Below, one piece after another: positions 7,913-14,734 of a stretch of 14,734 bases of DNA (positions within the stretch are counted from its first letter, which is position 1; each line of letters starts with the position of its first letter). This stretch comes from JAGLOK01 sp023139005 (GTDB taxonomy: Bacteria > Bacillota > Clostridia > Christensenellales > UMGS416). A program made the position numbers and the translations under genes. The stretch lies in contig DAOWFX010000080.1 of the NCBI GenBank assembly GCA_030637745.1, positions 1-14,734 of the forward strand, given 5' to 3'. Under the pieces are notes generated by a model, which saw only the letters and a program-made list of their open reading frames with translations, made no database searches and was not told the DNA's origin.

Positions 7913-10900
7913 TTGTTTAAAAAAGCTATTATTGTACTGATACTATTATTACTCATTATTCCAGTCAGCGTATTGGCTGATGATGAGAATCATGTCAAAA
8001 ACCCGGGATTTGAAGATGTTGCATCCGGTTATCCAGAGGATTGGTTTGAAGAGATGTGGCATACTGCATCGGACTATACAGTAATCGAAGTGGTGCCTTT
8101 TGGAGACACCAATGTATTGAAGATTGCCAATGAGTATGAAAATGATGCACGTCTTGCTCAGAATGTGAAAGTCAGAGGCAATAGAACATATAAACTATCA
8201 GGCTACATCATGACCGAAGGCGTCTTGGACGGTCAAGGAGCAAACCTATCGTTTGAAGATATTATGGCTACAACTGATGGAGTTTTTGATACACAAGGGC
8301 AGTGGCAATATGTCGAAATCTATGGAAGGACATCATTGTTTCAAAGTGGAATCAAAATATTTGTGCGTGTTGGTGGATATGGAAATCTCAGTACAGGAAC
8401 TGCATACTTTGACAATATAAGATTTGAAGAAATCAAGGATGTCCCAGATGGCACAGTTGTGCATTCGCTGAAAAAACCAAAGCCACCGAAAGTTGAAAAA
8501 GAGGGGATACAGTTCTTGGCACCTTCTATATTGATTACACTGTTTATGTTGTTTGGTTTCCTAATGCTAAAAAATAAACTGTATGAAAAAAATATAATAG
8601 AAAAGAAAACAGATTATAAAACAACATTATGGCTCATAATTGGAATCGGAGTGATAATACGGATCATACTTGCAATGAGCATCAGAGGGTATCCCAATGA
8701 CATATCCTGTTGGCTGGGATGGTGCAATGCAACCGCCAGCAGTGGATTATTTGGTGTGTATGAATTGGATATCTTCATTGACTATCCACCCGGGTATATG
8801 TATATCCTATATCCTTTGGGATTGCTCATGAAACTTATGGGCACAGTGCCGGAGCGTCTCTCGTGGTTGATTGTAAAGATACCTCCCATAACATCGGACA
8901 TATTACTCTCTTTGATTATTTTCAAAGTAGCGTATAAAAAACTTGGGAAAAACAAGGCGTTGATACTGACGGGAATCTATTTCCTAAACCCTGCTGTAAT
9001 ACTAAACTCCTCAGCGTGGGGACAAATCGATGGAGTTTTAGCGTTATTTGTTATCTTATATACCATTGCACTATACGATCGTAAATTCATGAAAGCGGGA
9101 ATCTTCTTAGCTATTGGGGTGCTACTAAAGGTGCAAATGGTTCTCTTTGCACCGCTATACTTGACAGCGTTGTGGTCGTATTTCAGGGAAAGAAAAACAA
9201 ACAAAGAGTTTACTTTGAAGGCATTGTCAGGTGTGGGTGCAGGGCTGCTGACACTAATTATTCTTGCACTACCGTTCTTTTACAAAAGCCCGATGGATTT
9301 CTTTAAGCTATACACCGGCGCACTGGAGACATACTCAACGGTGTCGTTGAATGCTGCAAACCTATGGGCATTGCTCGGAGGAATGTGGAAACCGGTGACA
9401 TCGACATTCTTGGGAGTAGAGTACTCTATACTTACAAATATCGGACTTGTAATTGCTATCGTTACATTTTTTGTGATTGGATTCTTGGATAGAAAAAAAG
9501 AGCATATATTCATGCATGCTGCGCTATTGATTACAGGCATCTTCATGTTGTCAGGTAAGATGCATGAGCGGTACATGTTTACAGCTATTGCACTGCTTAT
9601 CATGTCGTTTGTATTTACTGAACGAAAATCCTCGTATATACTGCTGATGATTTTCTCTGCAACACAATTCATGAACACTGCACTGGTACTTGCCAATGAC
9701 TATATCTATGGAAATAACATTTGGACAGTAGTTATGTCGGTAGCTGCAGTTCTTGGGTATGCATATATGGTTTATGTTGCTATCGATATGTATCGCAATA
9801 AAACTGTAACCTTGGGGGTAGGTAAACCCAAAGTGCAAGCTAAGACTATTGCAAAAAAACCAGTGAAGGAACCCTTTAAACTGGTAGGGGAAGAAGGCTT
9901 CTTTAAGAAGTTTACTAGAATCGACACATTGTTAATACTGTGTTTGACAGTTGTTTATGCTGTAGTTGCATTCATTAATCTTGGAACAACTGTGGGTCCT
10001 GAAACGAACTTTGAACTCAAAAGCAGAGAGCAAGTGGTCATTGTGGACTTTGGTGAGCCTGTACAGATTTCTCAGATGTGGTACTTCAGAGGGAAGGCAA
10101 CATCGGGAGCGAACTTCAACATTAGCTACTCCAATGACTTGGGTGGAGAATATCAAACACTGAACTATATCGAAATCTCTCATGGCGGAAGATACACATC
10201 AGAAGAGGAGATCGCAGCAAGAGATGAAATCAAGTTAAAATATGATATTCCTGAAGAGATTGCATATCAGATTGTATACAGCAACTATCCAGACTTATTG
10301 AAATGGTTTAAAAATGATGCACAGATTACTGCGCGATATGCAAAAGTAAAACTTGAAAAACCCATGATATATTTATTTGAAATTGGCTTCAAGGATCAAA
10401 ACAAGAATGTCATACCCATCAAAGAAATTATCCCTGTAGAGGTTGCAGAAAACACGCTATATACATTGTTGTTTGATGAACAAGATACCATTCCTGAAAG
10501 TGTAACATACATGAATGGAACATACTTTGATGAAATATATCATGCAGGAACAGCATGGGAGCATATCAACTATGTAAATCCTTATGAGACGACGCATCCA
10601 CCTCTGGGTAAGGTTATCATGAGCTGGGGGATGAAGATATTTGGTACTAATACATTTGGATGGCGCTTCATGGGAACGCTATTTGGCGTACTAATGGTAC
10701 CTGTGATGTATCTGCTTGCAAAGATGCTACTCAAAAAATCGCTATATGCATTCATTGCAACGTTCTTATTTACATTTGACTTCATGCACTTTACGCAGAC
10801 AAGAATTGCGACCATTGACACCTATGGCGTATTCTTCATCATGCTGATGTATTTGTTTATGGGAATCTACTATCAAATGAGCTATAACAAGACACCGCTA

Positions 10901-11773
10901 TTGAAAACATTAATCCCATTGGGTGCAAGTGGTATCGCATTCGGACTTGGTGCTGCTTCTAAGTGGATATGTATTTATGCAGGAATTGGACTTGCGGTGC
11001 TTTTGTTTATGAACCTATACAGAAGATGGCGCGAGTATGAATATTGCAAAAAAGACGGAACAGGAATCTCTGATAAACTACGAGATGAAATCGTAAAGAA
11101 CTATGTCAAAAAGACTCTTATTACACTTGGATGGTGTGTGGTATTCTTTATCATCATTCCGATTGCGATATATATCATGAGTTATATTCCGATTATGAAA
11201 ATTGGTCCATCAAAAGACCTCTCCTATGTATGGAGAAACCAAGTGAATATGTTTAACTATCACTCTGCTTTGACTGCATCACACCCGTATGCATCTCCTT
11301 GGTATGAATGGCCGTTCTTAGTGAAGCCCATGTGGTACTATTCAAATGATGCATTAAGAAGCGTTGGCAAGATGAGCTCCATCGCAGCATTTGGTAACCC
11401 TGCAGTCTGGTGGACAGGAACGATTGCGATGATCTATTTGTTTATTGATACATACCTAAAGAAGAAACCTTCAAAAGTTGCTATATTTGTCATCATTGGT
11501 TTCTTGTCGCAGTACTTACCGTGGGTATTGGTGACACGCTCAATGTTTATCTATCATTACTTTGCAGCTGTACCGTTTTTCATCATTGCCATTGTGATGG
11601 CAATCAAGAAGCTTTATGAAAAAAAGAAGATCAACATGGTTGCTATATTGATTTACTTAGGGATTGTACTCGCACTGTTTATATTTTTCTATCCTGTGCT
11701 CTCGGGTGCACCGATATCATCTGCGTATGGTAGGATGCTTAAGTGGCTACCGACATGGTGGTTTACGTATTAG
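7913..11773 (+). CDS. Membrane glycosyltransferase fusion: Gpi18-like plus PMT (GT39)
   Basis: A 1286-residue multi-membrane protein with a TTG start 7 nt after GGAGG (7901-7905). Residues 1-22 are a signal peptide or membrane anchor. Residues 25-172 (NPGFED start, AYFDNIRFEEI end) look like a CBM4/9-type beta-sandwich. After a membrane helix (202-219), the first GT-C module (about 238-625) carries Gpi18-like (COG5542) marks: DYPPGYMYILYP (290-301), AWGQIDG (368-374), KMHERYMF (549-556). A helix near 671-690 leads to an outside region (about 695-842) resembling an F5/8 discoidin fold (VDFGEPVQIS, ARYAKVKL). The second module (about 860-1286) is PMT-like: YFDEIYH (871-877) with the acidic pair, HPPLGK (895-900), TRIATIDTYG, and a C-terminal part with WYEWPFLVKPMWYY (1130-1143). 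PMT enzymes move mannose from a polyprenyl phosphate to secreted proteins; acceptor and sugar here are unknown. The gene follows yraN by 18 nt. Confidence 0.88.
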   Translation: MFKKAIIVLILLLLIIPVSVLADDENHVKNPGFEDVASGYPEDWFEEMWHTASDYTVIEVVPFGDTNVLKIANEYENDARLAQNVKVRGNRTYKLSGYIMTEGVLDGQGANLSFEDIMATTDGVFDTQGQWQYVEIYGRTSLFQSGIKIFVRVGGYGNLSTGTAYFDNIRFEEIKDVPDGTVVHSLKKPKPPKVEKEGIQFLAPSILITLFMLFGFLMLKNKLYEKNIIEKKTDYKTTLWLIIGIGVIIRIILAMSIRGYPNDISCWLGWCNATASSGLFGVYELDIFIDYPPGYMYILYPLGLLMKLMGTVPERLSWLIVKIPPITSDILLSLIIFKVAYKKLGKNKALILTGIYFLNPAVILNSSAWGQIDGVLALFVILYTIALYDRKFMKAGIFLAIGVLLKVQMVLFAPLYLTALWSYFRERKTNKEFTLKALSGVGAGLLTLIILALPFFYKSPMDFFKLYTGALETYSTVSLNAANLWALLGGMWKPVTSTFLGVEYSILTNIGLVIAIVTFFVIGFLDRKKEHIFMHAALLITGIFMLSGKMHERYMFTAIALLIMSFVFTERKSSYILLMIFSATQFMNTALVLANDYIYGNNIWTVVMSVAAVLGYAYMVYVAIDMYRNKTVTLGVGKPKVQAKTIAKKPVKEPFKLVGEEGFFKKFTRIDTLLILCLTVVYAVVAFINLGTTVGPETNFELKSREQVVIVDFGEPVQISQMWYFRGKATSGANFNISYSNDLGGEYQTLNYIEISHGGRYTSEEEIAARDEIKLKYDIPEEIAYQIVYSNYPDLLKWFKNDAQITARYAKVKLEKPMIYLFEIGFKDQNKNVIPIKEIIPVEVAENTLYTLLFDEQDTIPESVTYMNGTYFDEIYHAGTAWEHINYVNPYETTHPPLGKVIMSWGMKIFGTNTFGWRFMGTLFGVLMVPVMYLLAKMLLKKSLYAFIATFLFTFDFMHFTQTRIATIDTYGVFFIMLMYLFMGIYYQMSYNKTPLLKTLIPLGASGIAFGLGAASKWICIYAGIGLAVLLFMNLYRRWREYEYCKKDGTGISDKLRDEIVKNYVKKTLITLGWCVVFFIIIPIAIYIMSYIPIMKIGPSKDLSYVWRNQVNMFNYHSALTASHPYASPWYEWPFLVKPMWYYSNDALRSVGKMSSIAAFGNPAVWWTGTIAMIYLFIDTYLKKKPSKVAIFVIIGFLSQYLPWVLVTRSMFIYHYFAAVPFFIIAIVMAIKKLYEKKKINMVAILIYLGIVLALFIFFYPVLSGAPISSAYGRMLKWLPTWWFTY

Positions 11774-11787
11774 GCATCGTATAATAT

Positions 11788-11831
11788 AAGCACCTTCAGA
11801 AGAATTTGAGCAAATTTTTTGAGGTGCTTTT
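11788..11831. terminator. Bidirectional hairpin between convergent genes
   Basis: AAGCACCT (11788-11795) pairs perfectly with AGGTGCTT (11822-11829), with an inner stem AATTT-GAGC-AAATT (11803-11816). TTTT follows on the plus strand and A-rich sequence flanks it on the other side. It lies 14 nt after the glycosyltransferase stop and 30 nt past the stop of the minus-strand gene, so it can end both transcripts. Confidence 0.7.
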
Positions 11832-11861
11832 CATTTGTCATATTACAATCAAATTATTGTA

Positions 11862-13001
11862 CTATTTAGAGTGTGCAAGCTGTTTGATACTATCAATAAA
11901 AGAAGTATCATGTTTTTCAAATTTTTGTTTTAGAAAATCAGCCCAAATAAATAGTGCGATCCCATCTAATCCTGAATTTTTAACACTATTGATGGATAGA
12001 TTAAATTCTTTTGGTGTTATTTCCTGTGCTCTACCTTTGTTGGCATGAATACCATCAAGATATAAGGCTTTTGCTTGGACTGTACATATTACTTGTTTAT
12101 TTGTTTGTTCTTTAAAATACTGACCTGCTTGTGCAATCCACGAATAGGGGAGTTTTAAGATTTGATGATATCCCATAACCTCAAAGATATCGACAACCTC
12201 TGAAAGCTTCTTTGTATCTTGTGCAAAAATTTCTTTTCCATATTGCAAAAAGTGTTCATTATTAAAAGGAACAGTATTTAAAATAATTTTTGCATTCTGA
12301 TTATATTGTTTTATTACTTTTCTGATTCTCTTAATAATGTTGAATATTACATCGCCTTTGAAGTCAACCCACTCAGAATATGCATTCGATTTTATCCATT
12401 CACCGGGATATGCTTCTTGTTTTGGAATGGATATGCCTTTTGCTTTTTTGAATTTAGTGATACATCGATTGCAAAAACAGTATTCATCCCACTTTGATGC
12501 ATCTGTTTCAGGAAGCCACAACTCCCAAAACCCAGGGTATCGCATGAATCCTAAGAATATACCATCCATATCTAGATTTTCCATAGCTTCTTTAATCTGA
12601 TTTATTTTTTCGTCAACATATTCATCACAAGTGGGACATCCACCAAGATACCAATCTATTTTTTCAGCTGGAGTGCCTTTGCTATTGACCGGAATACTAT
12701 TGTGTTTGTTGATGAGATCTATGTCAAAGAAGAAATTACATACACCGAGATAATCAATCCCTGTATCACATAGAGCATCTCGAAAACATCTATCATCATA
12801 GGTTTGCATCAGCTTTAATTTATTAACAGGAATTTCGCTATCAACTGCAGAATTGTTCATAGGCAAATATTTGTTTTGCGCGATGACATAATTGATGCCC
12901 ATATCTTTTAGCTCATTGGCAGCACTCTGATAGCTTAAATTGTATTTCCAAAACCAATCGGATGAATATATCTTGACGCCTATTTTGAAATCATTGGTCA
13001 T
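11862..13001 (-). CDS. TIM-barrel glycoside-hydrolase-like protein, family unassigned
   Basis: A 379-residue protein with no signal peptide or membrane segment, so probably cytoplasmic. I do not recognise a named family. The alternating pattern of short hydrophobic strands and helices suggests a TIM barrel: INYVIAQ (36-42), DYLGVCNF (83-90), DGIFLGFMRYPGFWE (146-160), KIILNTVPF (238-246), DIFEVMGYHQ (271-280), QVICTVQA (303-310), DGIALFIWADF (346-356). The YCFCNRCITKFKKAKGI segment (174-190) after the DGIFLGF strand resembles the CxxC..F...G element of putative glycosyl hydrolases related to GH42 and the GHL families. A second CPTC pair is at 122-125. Candidate acids are Glu160 and Glu274, unproven. 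The ATG follows a strong GGGGGGAG (13004-13011). It lies downstream of the tyrosine phenol-lyase gene, separated by a terminator, and may be expressed independently. Confidence 0.7.
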   Translation of the reverse strand: MTNDFKIGVKIYSSDWFWKYNLSYQSAANELKDMGINYVIAQNKYLPMNNSAVDSEIPVNKLKLMQTYDDRCFRDALCDTGIDYLGVCNFFFDIDLINKHNSIPVNSKGTPAEKIDWYLGGCPTCDEYVDEKINQIKEAMENLDMDGIFLGFMRYPGFWELWLPETDASKWDEYCFCNRCITKFKKAKGISIPKQEAYPGEWIKSNAYSEWVDFKGDVIFNIIKRIRKVIKQYNQNAKIILNTVPFNNEHFLQYGKEIFAQDTKKLSEVVDIFEVMGYHQILKLPYSWIAQAGQYFKEQTNKQVICTVQAKALYLDGIHANKGRAQEITPKEFNLSINSVKNSGLDGIALFIWADFLKQKFEKHDTSFIDSIKQLAHSK

Positions 13002-13033
13002 TTCTCCCCCCTTTTGATAGTTTGATATAAATA

Positions 13034-13062
13034 ATTATAAAAACTAAAAAGCTTAAAAGCAA
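13034..13062 (-). promoter_or_regulatory. Possible promoter of the TIM-barrel gene
   Basis: On the minus strand TATAAT (13034-13039) lies 17 bp from TTGCTT (13057-13062), which matches three of six -35 bases. The predicted leader is about 25 nt and holds the GGGGGGAG site. The -35 overlaps the terminator stem of the upstream gene. Confidence 0.45.
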
Positions 13063-13083
13063 ACACGAAGTATACTTTTAAGC
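13041..13083 (-). terminator. Rho-independent terminator of tyrosine phenol-lyase
   Basis: Read on the minus strand, GCTTAAAAG (13075-13083) and CTTTTAAGC (13051-13059) form a perfect 9-bp stem with a 15-nt loop. TTTTTAGTTT follows at 13041-13050. It is about 70 nt after the lyase stop. Confidence 0.65.
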
Positions 13084-13106
13084 AATTTAGTAATTATTAA
13101 AGATGA

Positions 13107-13142
13107 AGCTATGCGTTGAGGGAATAGATATTACACATAGCT
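13107..13142. repeat. Inverted repeat in the lyase 3' region
   Basis: AGCTATG (13107-13113) and CATAGCT (13136-13142) are perfect inverted copies separated by 22 nt. The stem is short and its role is unknown; it may be a weak mRNA 3'-end structure between the lyase stop and its terminator. Confidence 0.35.
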
Positions 13143-13154
13143 ATCAAGGTGTTT

Positions 13155-14528
13155 TTAAATTTCTTCAAATCGAGATGTAAAGAACCTTAGCATCCTGGGC
13201 TCATAAACAAACTTGAGTGGCTTAATCTGTTTACGCTTTTTATAGAGTGCTATAACGCCTTCTGCAACATATTCAAGATGAGAATAGGTATACACACGAC
13301 GTGGTATAGTTATACGAACAAGCTCAAGTTTGGGCACGTGATGATTTCCTTCGCTATCACGACCTGCAGATACAATGCCACGTTCCATTGTACGGACTCC
13401 GCTTTCTAAATAAATAGCAGCGGCCAGTGCTTGCGCTGGAAATTGAGTTTGAGGGATATGATCTAAGAACGCTTTTGCATCCAAAAACACTGCATGTCCA
13501 CCAATTGGCTTTACTACGGGTACACCGGCTTCTATTAGCATTTCGCCAAGAAAACGCACTTGAGATAAACGATGAGATATATAATTGTAGTCCATGCTTT
13601 CGCGTAGTCCAATTGCCATAGCTTCCATATCGCGACCTGCCATACCACCATAACTTGGCATGCCTTCATAAACTACAACGAGTTCTTTTGCACGTTCAAA
13701 AAGGTCATCATCATTCATACACAAGAAGCCACCGATGTTTGTTAGGCAATCTTTTTTTCCGCTCATTGTACAGCCATCACCATAGGAGAACATTTCAAGT
13801 ACTATTTCTTTGATTGATTTATCTTCATAGCCTTCTTCGCGTTCTTTTATAAAGCAAGCATTTTCAACACAACGTGTTGCATCGAACATAACGAGAATAT
13901 TGTGCTTTTGTGCGAGTGCATAAACATCTTTCATATTCTTCATACTCACAGGTTGACCACCTGCAAGATTAACAGTCACTGCAACACATATATATGCTAT
14001 TTTCTCAGCACCGACTTCATCTATCAAAGCTTGAAGTTTATTTAGATCAATATCACCTTTGAAAGGGACATCATTCTTGTCGGGTTCATGGGCTTCTGAG
14101 CATATTACATCGCGGAAAATACCACCATTGACTTCTTGATGATAACGGGTAGTTGTAAAGTACATATTCCCAGGCACATAATCTCCTGGTTGTATACAAA
14201 TAGTAGATAATAAATTCTCAGCACCGCGACCTTGATGCGTAGGTACTATATGATTAAAGCCAAATAGTTCAAGCACTGTATCTTGAAGATGATAAAAATT
14301 GCGGCTACCTGCGTATGCTTCATCTCCCATCATAATCCCAGCCCACTGTCTATCGCTCATGGCATTTGTGCCACTGTCTGTTAGCAAATCGATATAAATA
14401 TCCTTAGAATCGAGTAAGAAAGTGTTATAACCTGCTTTTTCGATACTTTCTTTACGTTGCTTACGGTTCAATATAGTTAGTGGCTCTACTGATTTAATTT
14501 TATAGGGTTCCGGCATAAATTTGGTCAT
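13155..14528 (-). CDS. tpl: Tyrosine phenol-lyase (EC 4.1.99.2)
   Basis: A 457-residue PLP enzyme, nearly the length of the Citrobacter freundii enzyme (456) and alignable over its whole length by eye. It splits L-tyrosine to phenol, pyruvate and ammonia in the cytoplasm, and the reaction is reversible. PLP-site residues are present: QGRG (99-102), Tyr72 in DEAYAGS, Asn187 in TVNLAGGQ, DATRC (216-220), and Lys259 in SGKKD, the expected Schiff-base lysine. Residues separating it from tryptophanase are those of tyrosine phenol-lyases: Thr125 in FTTTRYHQE, Arg383 in RTMERG, and the FF of LRFFTSRF. AAGGAG lies 5 nt before the ATG. A MerR-type promoter precedes it and a hairpin terminator follows. 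Tryptophanase is the only serious alternative and is disfavoured by Arg383. Confidence 0.94.
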   Translation of the reverse strand: MTKFMPEPYKIKSVEPLTILNRKQRKESIEKAGYNTFLLDSKDIYIDLLTDSGTNAMSDRQWAGIMMGDEAYAGSRNFYHLQDTVLELFGFNHIVPTHQGRGAENLLSTICIQPGDYVPGNMYFTTTRYHQEVNGGIFRDVICSEAHEPDKNDVPFKGDIDLNKLQALIDEVGAEKIAYICVAVTVNLAGGQPVSMKNMKDVYALAQKHNILVMFDATRCVENACFIKEREEGYEDKSIKEIVLEMFSYGDGCTMSGKKDCLTNIGGFLCMNDDDLFERAKELVVVYEGMPSYGGMAGRDMEAMAIGLRESMDYNYISHRLSQVRFLGEMLIEAGVPVVKPIGGHAVFLDAKAFLDHIPQTQFPAQALAAAIYLESGVRTMERGIVSAGRDSEGNHHVPKLELVRITIPRRVYTYSHLEYVAEGVIALYKKRKQIKPLKFVYEPRMLRFFTSRFEEI

Positions 14529-14552
14529 AGTAACTCCTTCGTCGATTTAGTA

Positions 14553-14561
14553 TGTTATAAT
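14553..14561 (+). promoter_or_regulatory. Extended -10 promoter of the merR-family gene
   Basis: TG-T-TATAAT forms a perfect extended -10 with no recognisable -35 at 17 bp. The predicted start near 14568 places the dyad operator just downstream, at about +4 to +22, a position suited to autorepression. Confidence 0.5.
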
Positions 14562-14562
14562 A

Positions 14563-14593
14563 ATGATAAACCTTACAGTAGCTGTAATGTCAA
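14563..14593 (-). promoter_or_regulatory. MerR-type promoter of tyrosine phenol-lyase, 19-bp spacer
   Basis: On the minus strand a perfect -35 TTGACA (14588-14593) is separated by exactly 19 bp from -10 TATCAT (14563-14568). An over-long 19-bp spacer is the hallmark of promoters activated by MerR-family proteins, which twist the DNA to realign the two elements. Transcription would start near 14556, giving a leader of about 28 nt with the AAGGAG site. Confidence 0.8.
14571..14589. promoter_or_regulatory. MerR-family operator dyad
   Basis: CCTTACAG-TAG-CTGTAATG contains a perfect 15-bp dyad TTACAG-TAG-CTGTAA (14573-14587) filling most of the 19-bp spacer of the lyase promoter. Its size and location match MerR-family operators, and a MerR-family gene begins 28 nt away. 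Confidence 0.8.
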
Positions 14594-14616
14594 TAACTAT
14601 TTTTTGAAGGTGTGGA

Positions 14617-14734
14617 ATGAAAGAATATTTTTCAGTTAATGAGATGGCAAAACTTAATGATATAAATCCACGAACACTTAGATATTATGATGAAATTGGA
14701 TTATTCTCACCCAGTTTTTGTGATGAGAATAATT
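14617..14734 (+). CDS. MerR-family transcriptional regulator, 3'-truncated by window end
   Basis: Only the first 39 codons are inside the window. They encode MKEYFSVNEMAKLNDINPRT followed by LRYYDEIGLFSP, the classic winged-helix start of MerR proteins (helix-turn-helix, then the LRYYDxxGL signature). GAAGG at 14606-14610 lies 6 nt before the ATG. The C-terminal effector domain is not visible, so the inducer cannot be guessed from the protein; the regulated neighbour suggests tyrosine, phenol or a related compound, which is inference. It is divergent from the lyase gene, with the operator between them. Confidence 0.9.
   Translation, partial: MKEYFSVNEMAKLNDINPRTLRYYDEIGLFSPSFCDENN

Noticed and set aside
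9280..9838. Minus-strand open frames of 138 and 95 residues inside the glycosyltransferase gene
   Set aside because: They lie wholly antisense to a gene with strong domain motifs and show no recognisable protein features.
12306..12600. Plus-strand open frames of 63 and 87 residues inside the TIM-barrel gene
   Set aside because: They are antisense to a longer frame with a strong ribosome binding site and coherent fold pattern.
1..14734. CRISPR arrays, tRNA or rRNA genes, insertion sequences, transposases, riboswitches
   Set aside because: No regularly spaced repeats, tRNA-like cloverleafs, rRNA segments, transposase motifs or recognisable riboswitch cores were seen on reading the sequence.

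Overview
The window looks like chromosomal DNA of a low-GC, Gram-positive anaerobe of the Firmicutes, most likely class Clostridia. The evidence is the ctsR-mcsA-mcsB-clpC protein-arginine-phosphorylation operon with its own CtsR operator, the rbgA-rnhB-yraN cluster, purine-rich Shine-Dalgarno sites and AT-rich codon use. Genus cannot be read from the sequence alone.

Layout. (1) Bases 1-1533 carry the 3' part of a probably secreted beta-propeller protein whose 5' end lies outside the window. (2) Bases 1556-6050 hold the class III stress operon: a promoter, a CtsR box just downstream of its -10, then ctsR, mcsA, mcsB and clpC, closed by a strong hairpin terminator. CtsR represses the operon. 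McsB (with activator McsA) phosphorylates arginines on CtsR and damaged proteins, and ClpC unfolds pArg-marked proteins for ClpP. (3) Bases 6055-11831 hold a new transcription unit: rbgA (50S assembly GTPase, apparently leaderless), rnhB (RNase HII) and a yraN-family gene overlap by 8 nt at each junction. They are followed at short spacing by a 1286-residue membrane glycosyltransferase. That protein combines two different GT-C modules, one Gpi18-like and one PMT/GT39, with two extracytoplasmic beta-sandwich-like regions. A long hairpin ends the unit and also serves the convergent gene.

(4) Bases 11862-14528 on the minus strand carry a cytoplasmic TIM-barrel protein resembling uncharacterised glycoside hydrolases, preceded by a tyrosine phenol-lyase gene with its own terminator. 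(5) At 14617 a divergent MerR-family regulator begins and runs off the window. The 88-nt gap between it and tyrosine phenol-lyase contains a textbook MerR-type promoter (TTGACA, 19-bp spacer, TATCAT) with a perfect 15-bp dyad in the spacer. This predicts that the regulator activates tyrosine phenol-lyase and represses itself.

The housekeeping half is ordinary and well supported. The items most worth a second look are the double GT-C glycosyltransferase, the MerR-controlled tyrosine phenol-lyase, the unassigned TIM-barrel protein, the degenerate pArg-sensor motif of McsB and the leaderless rbgA start.
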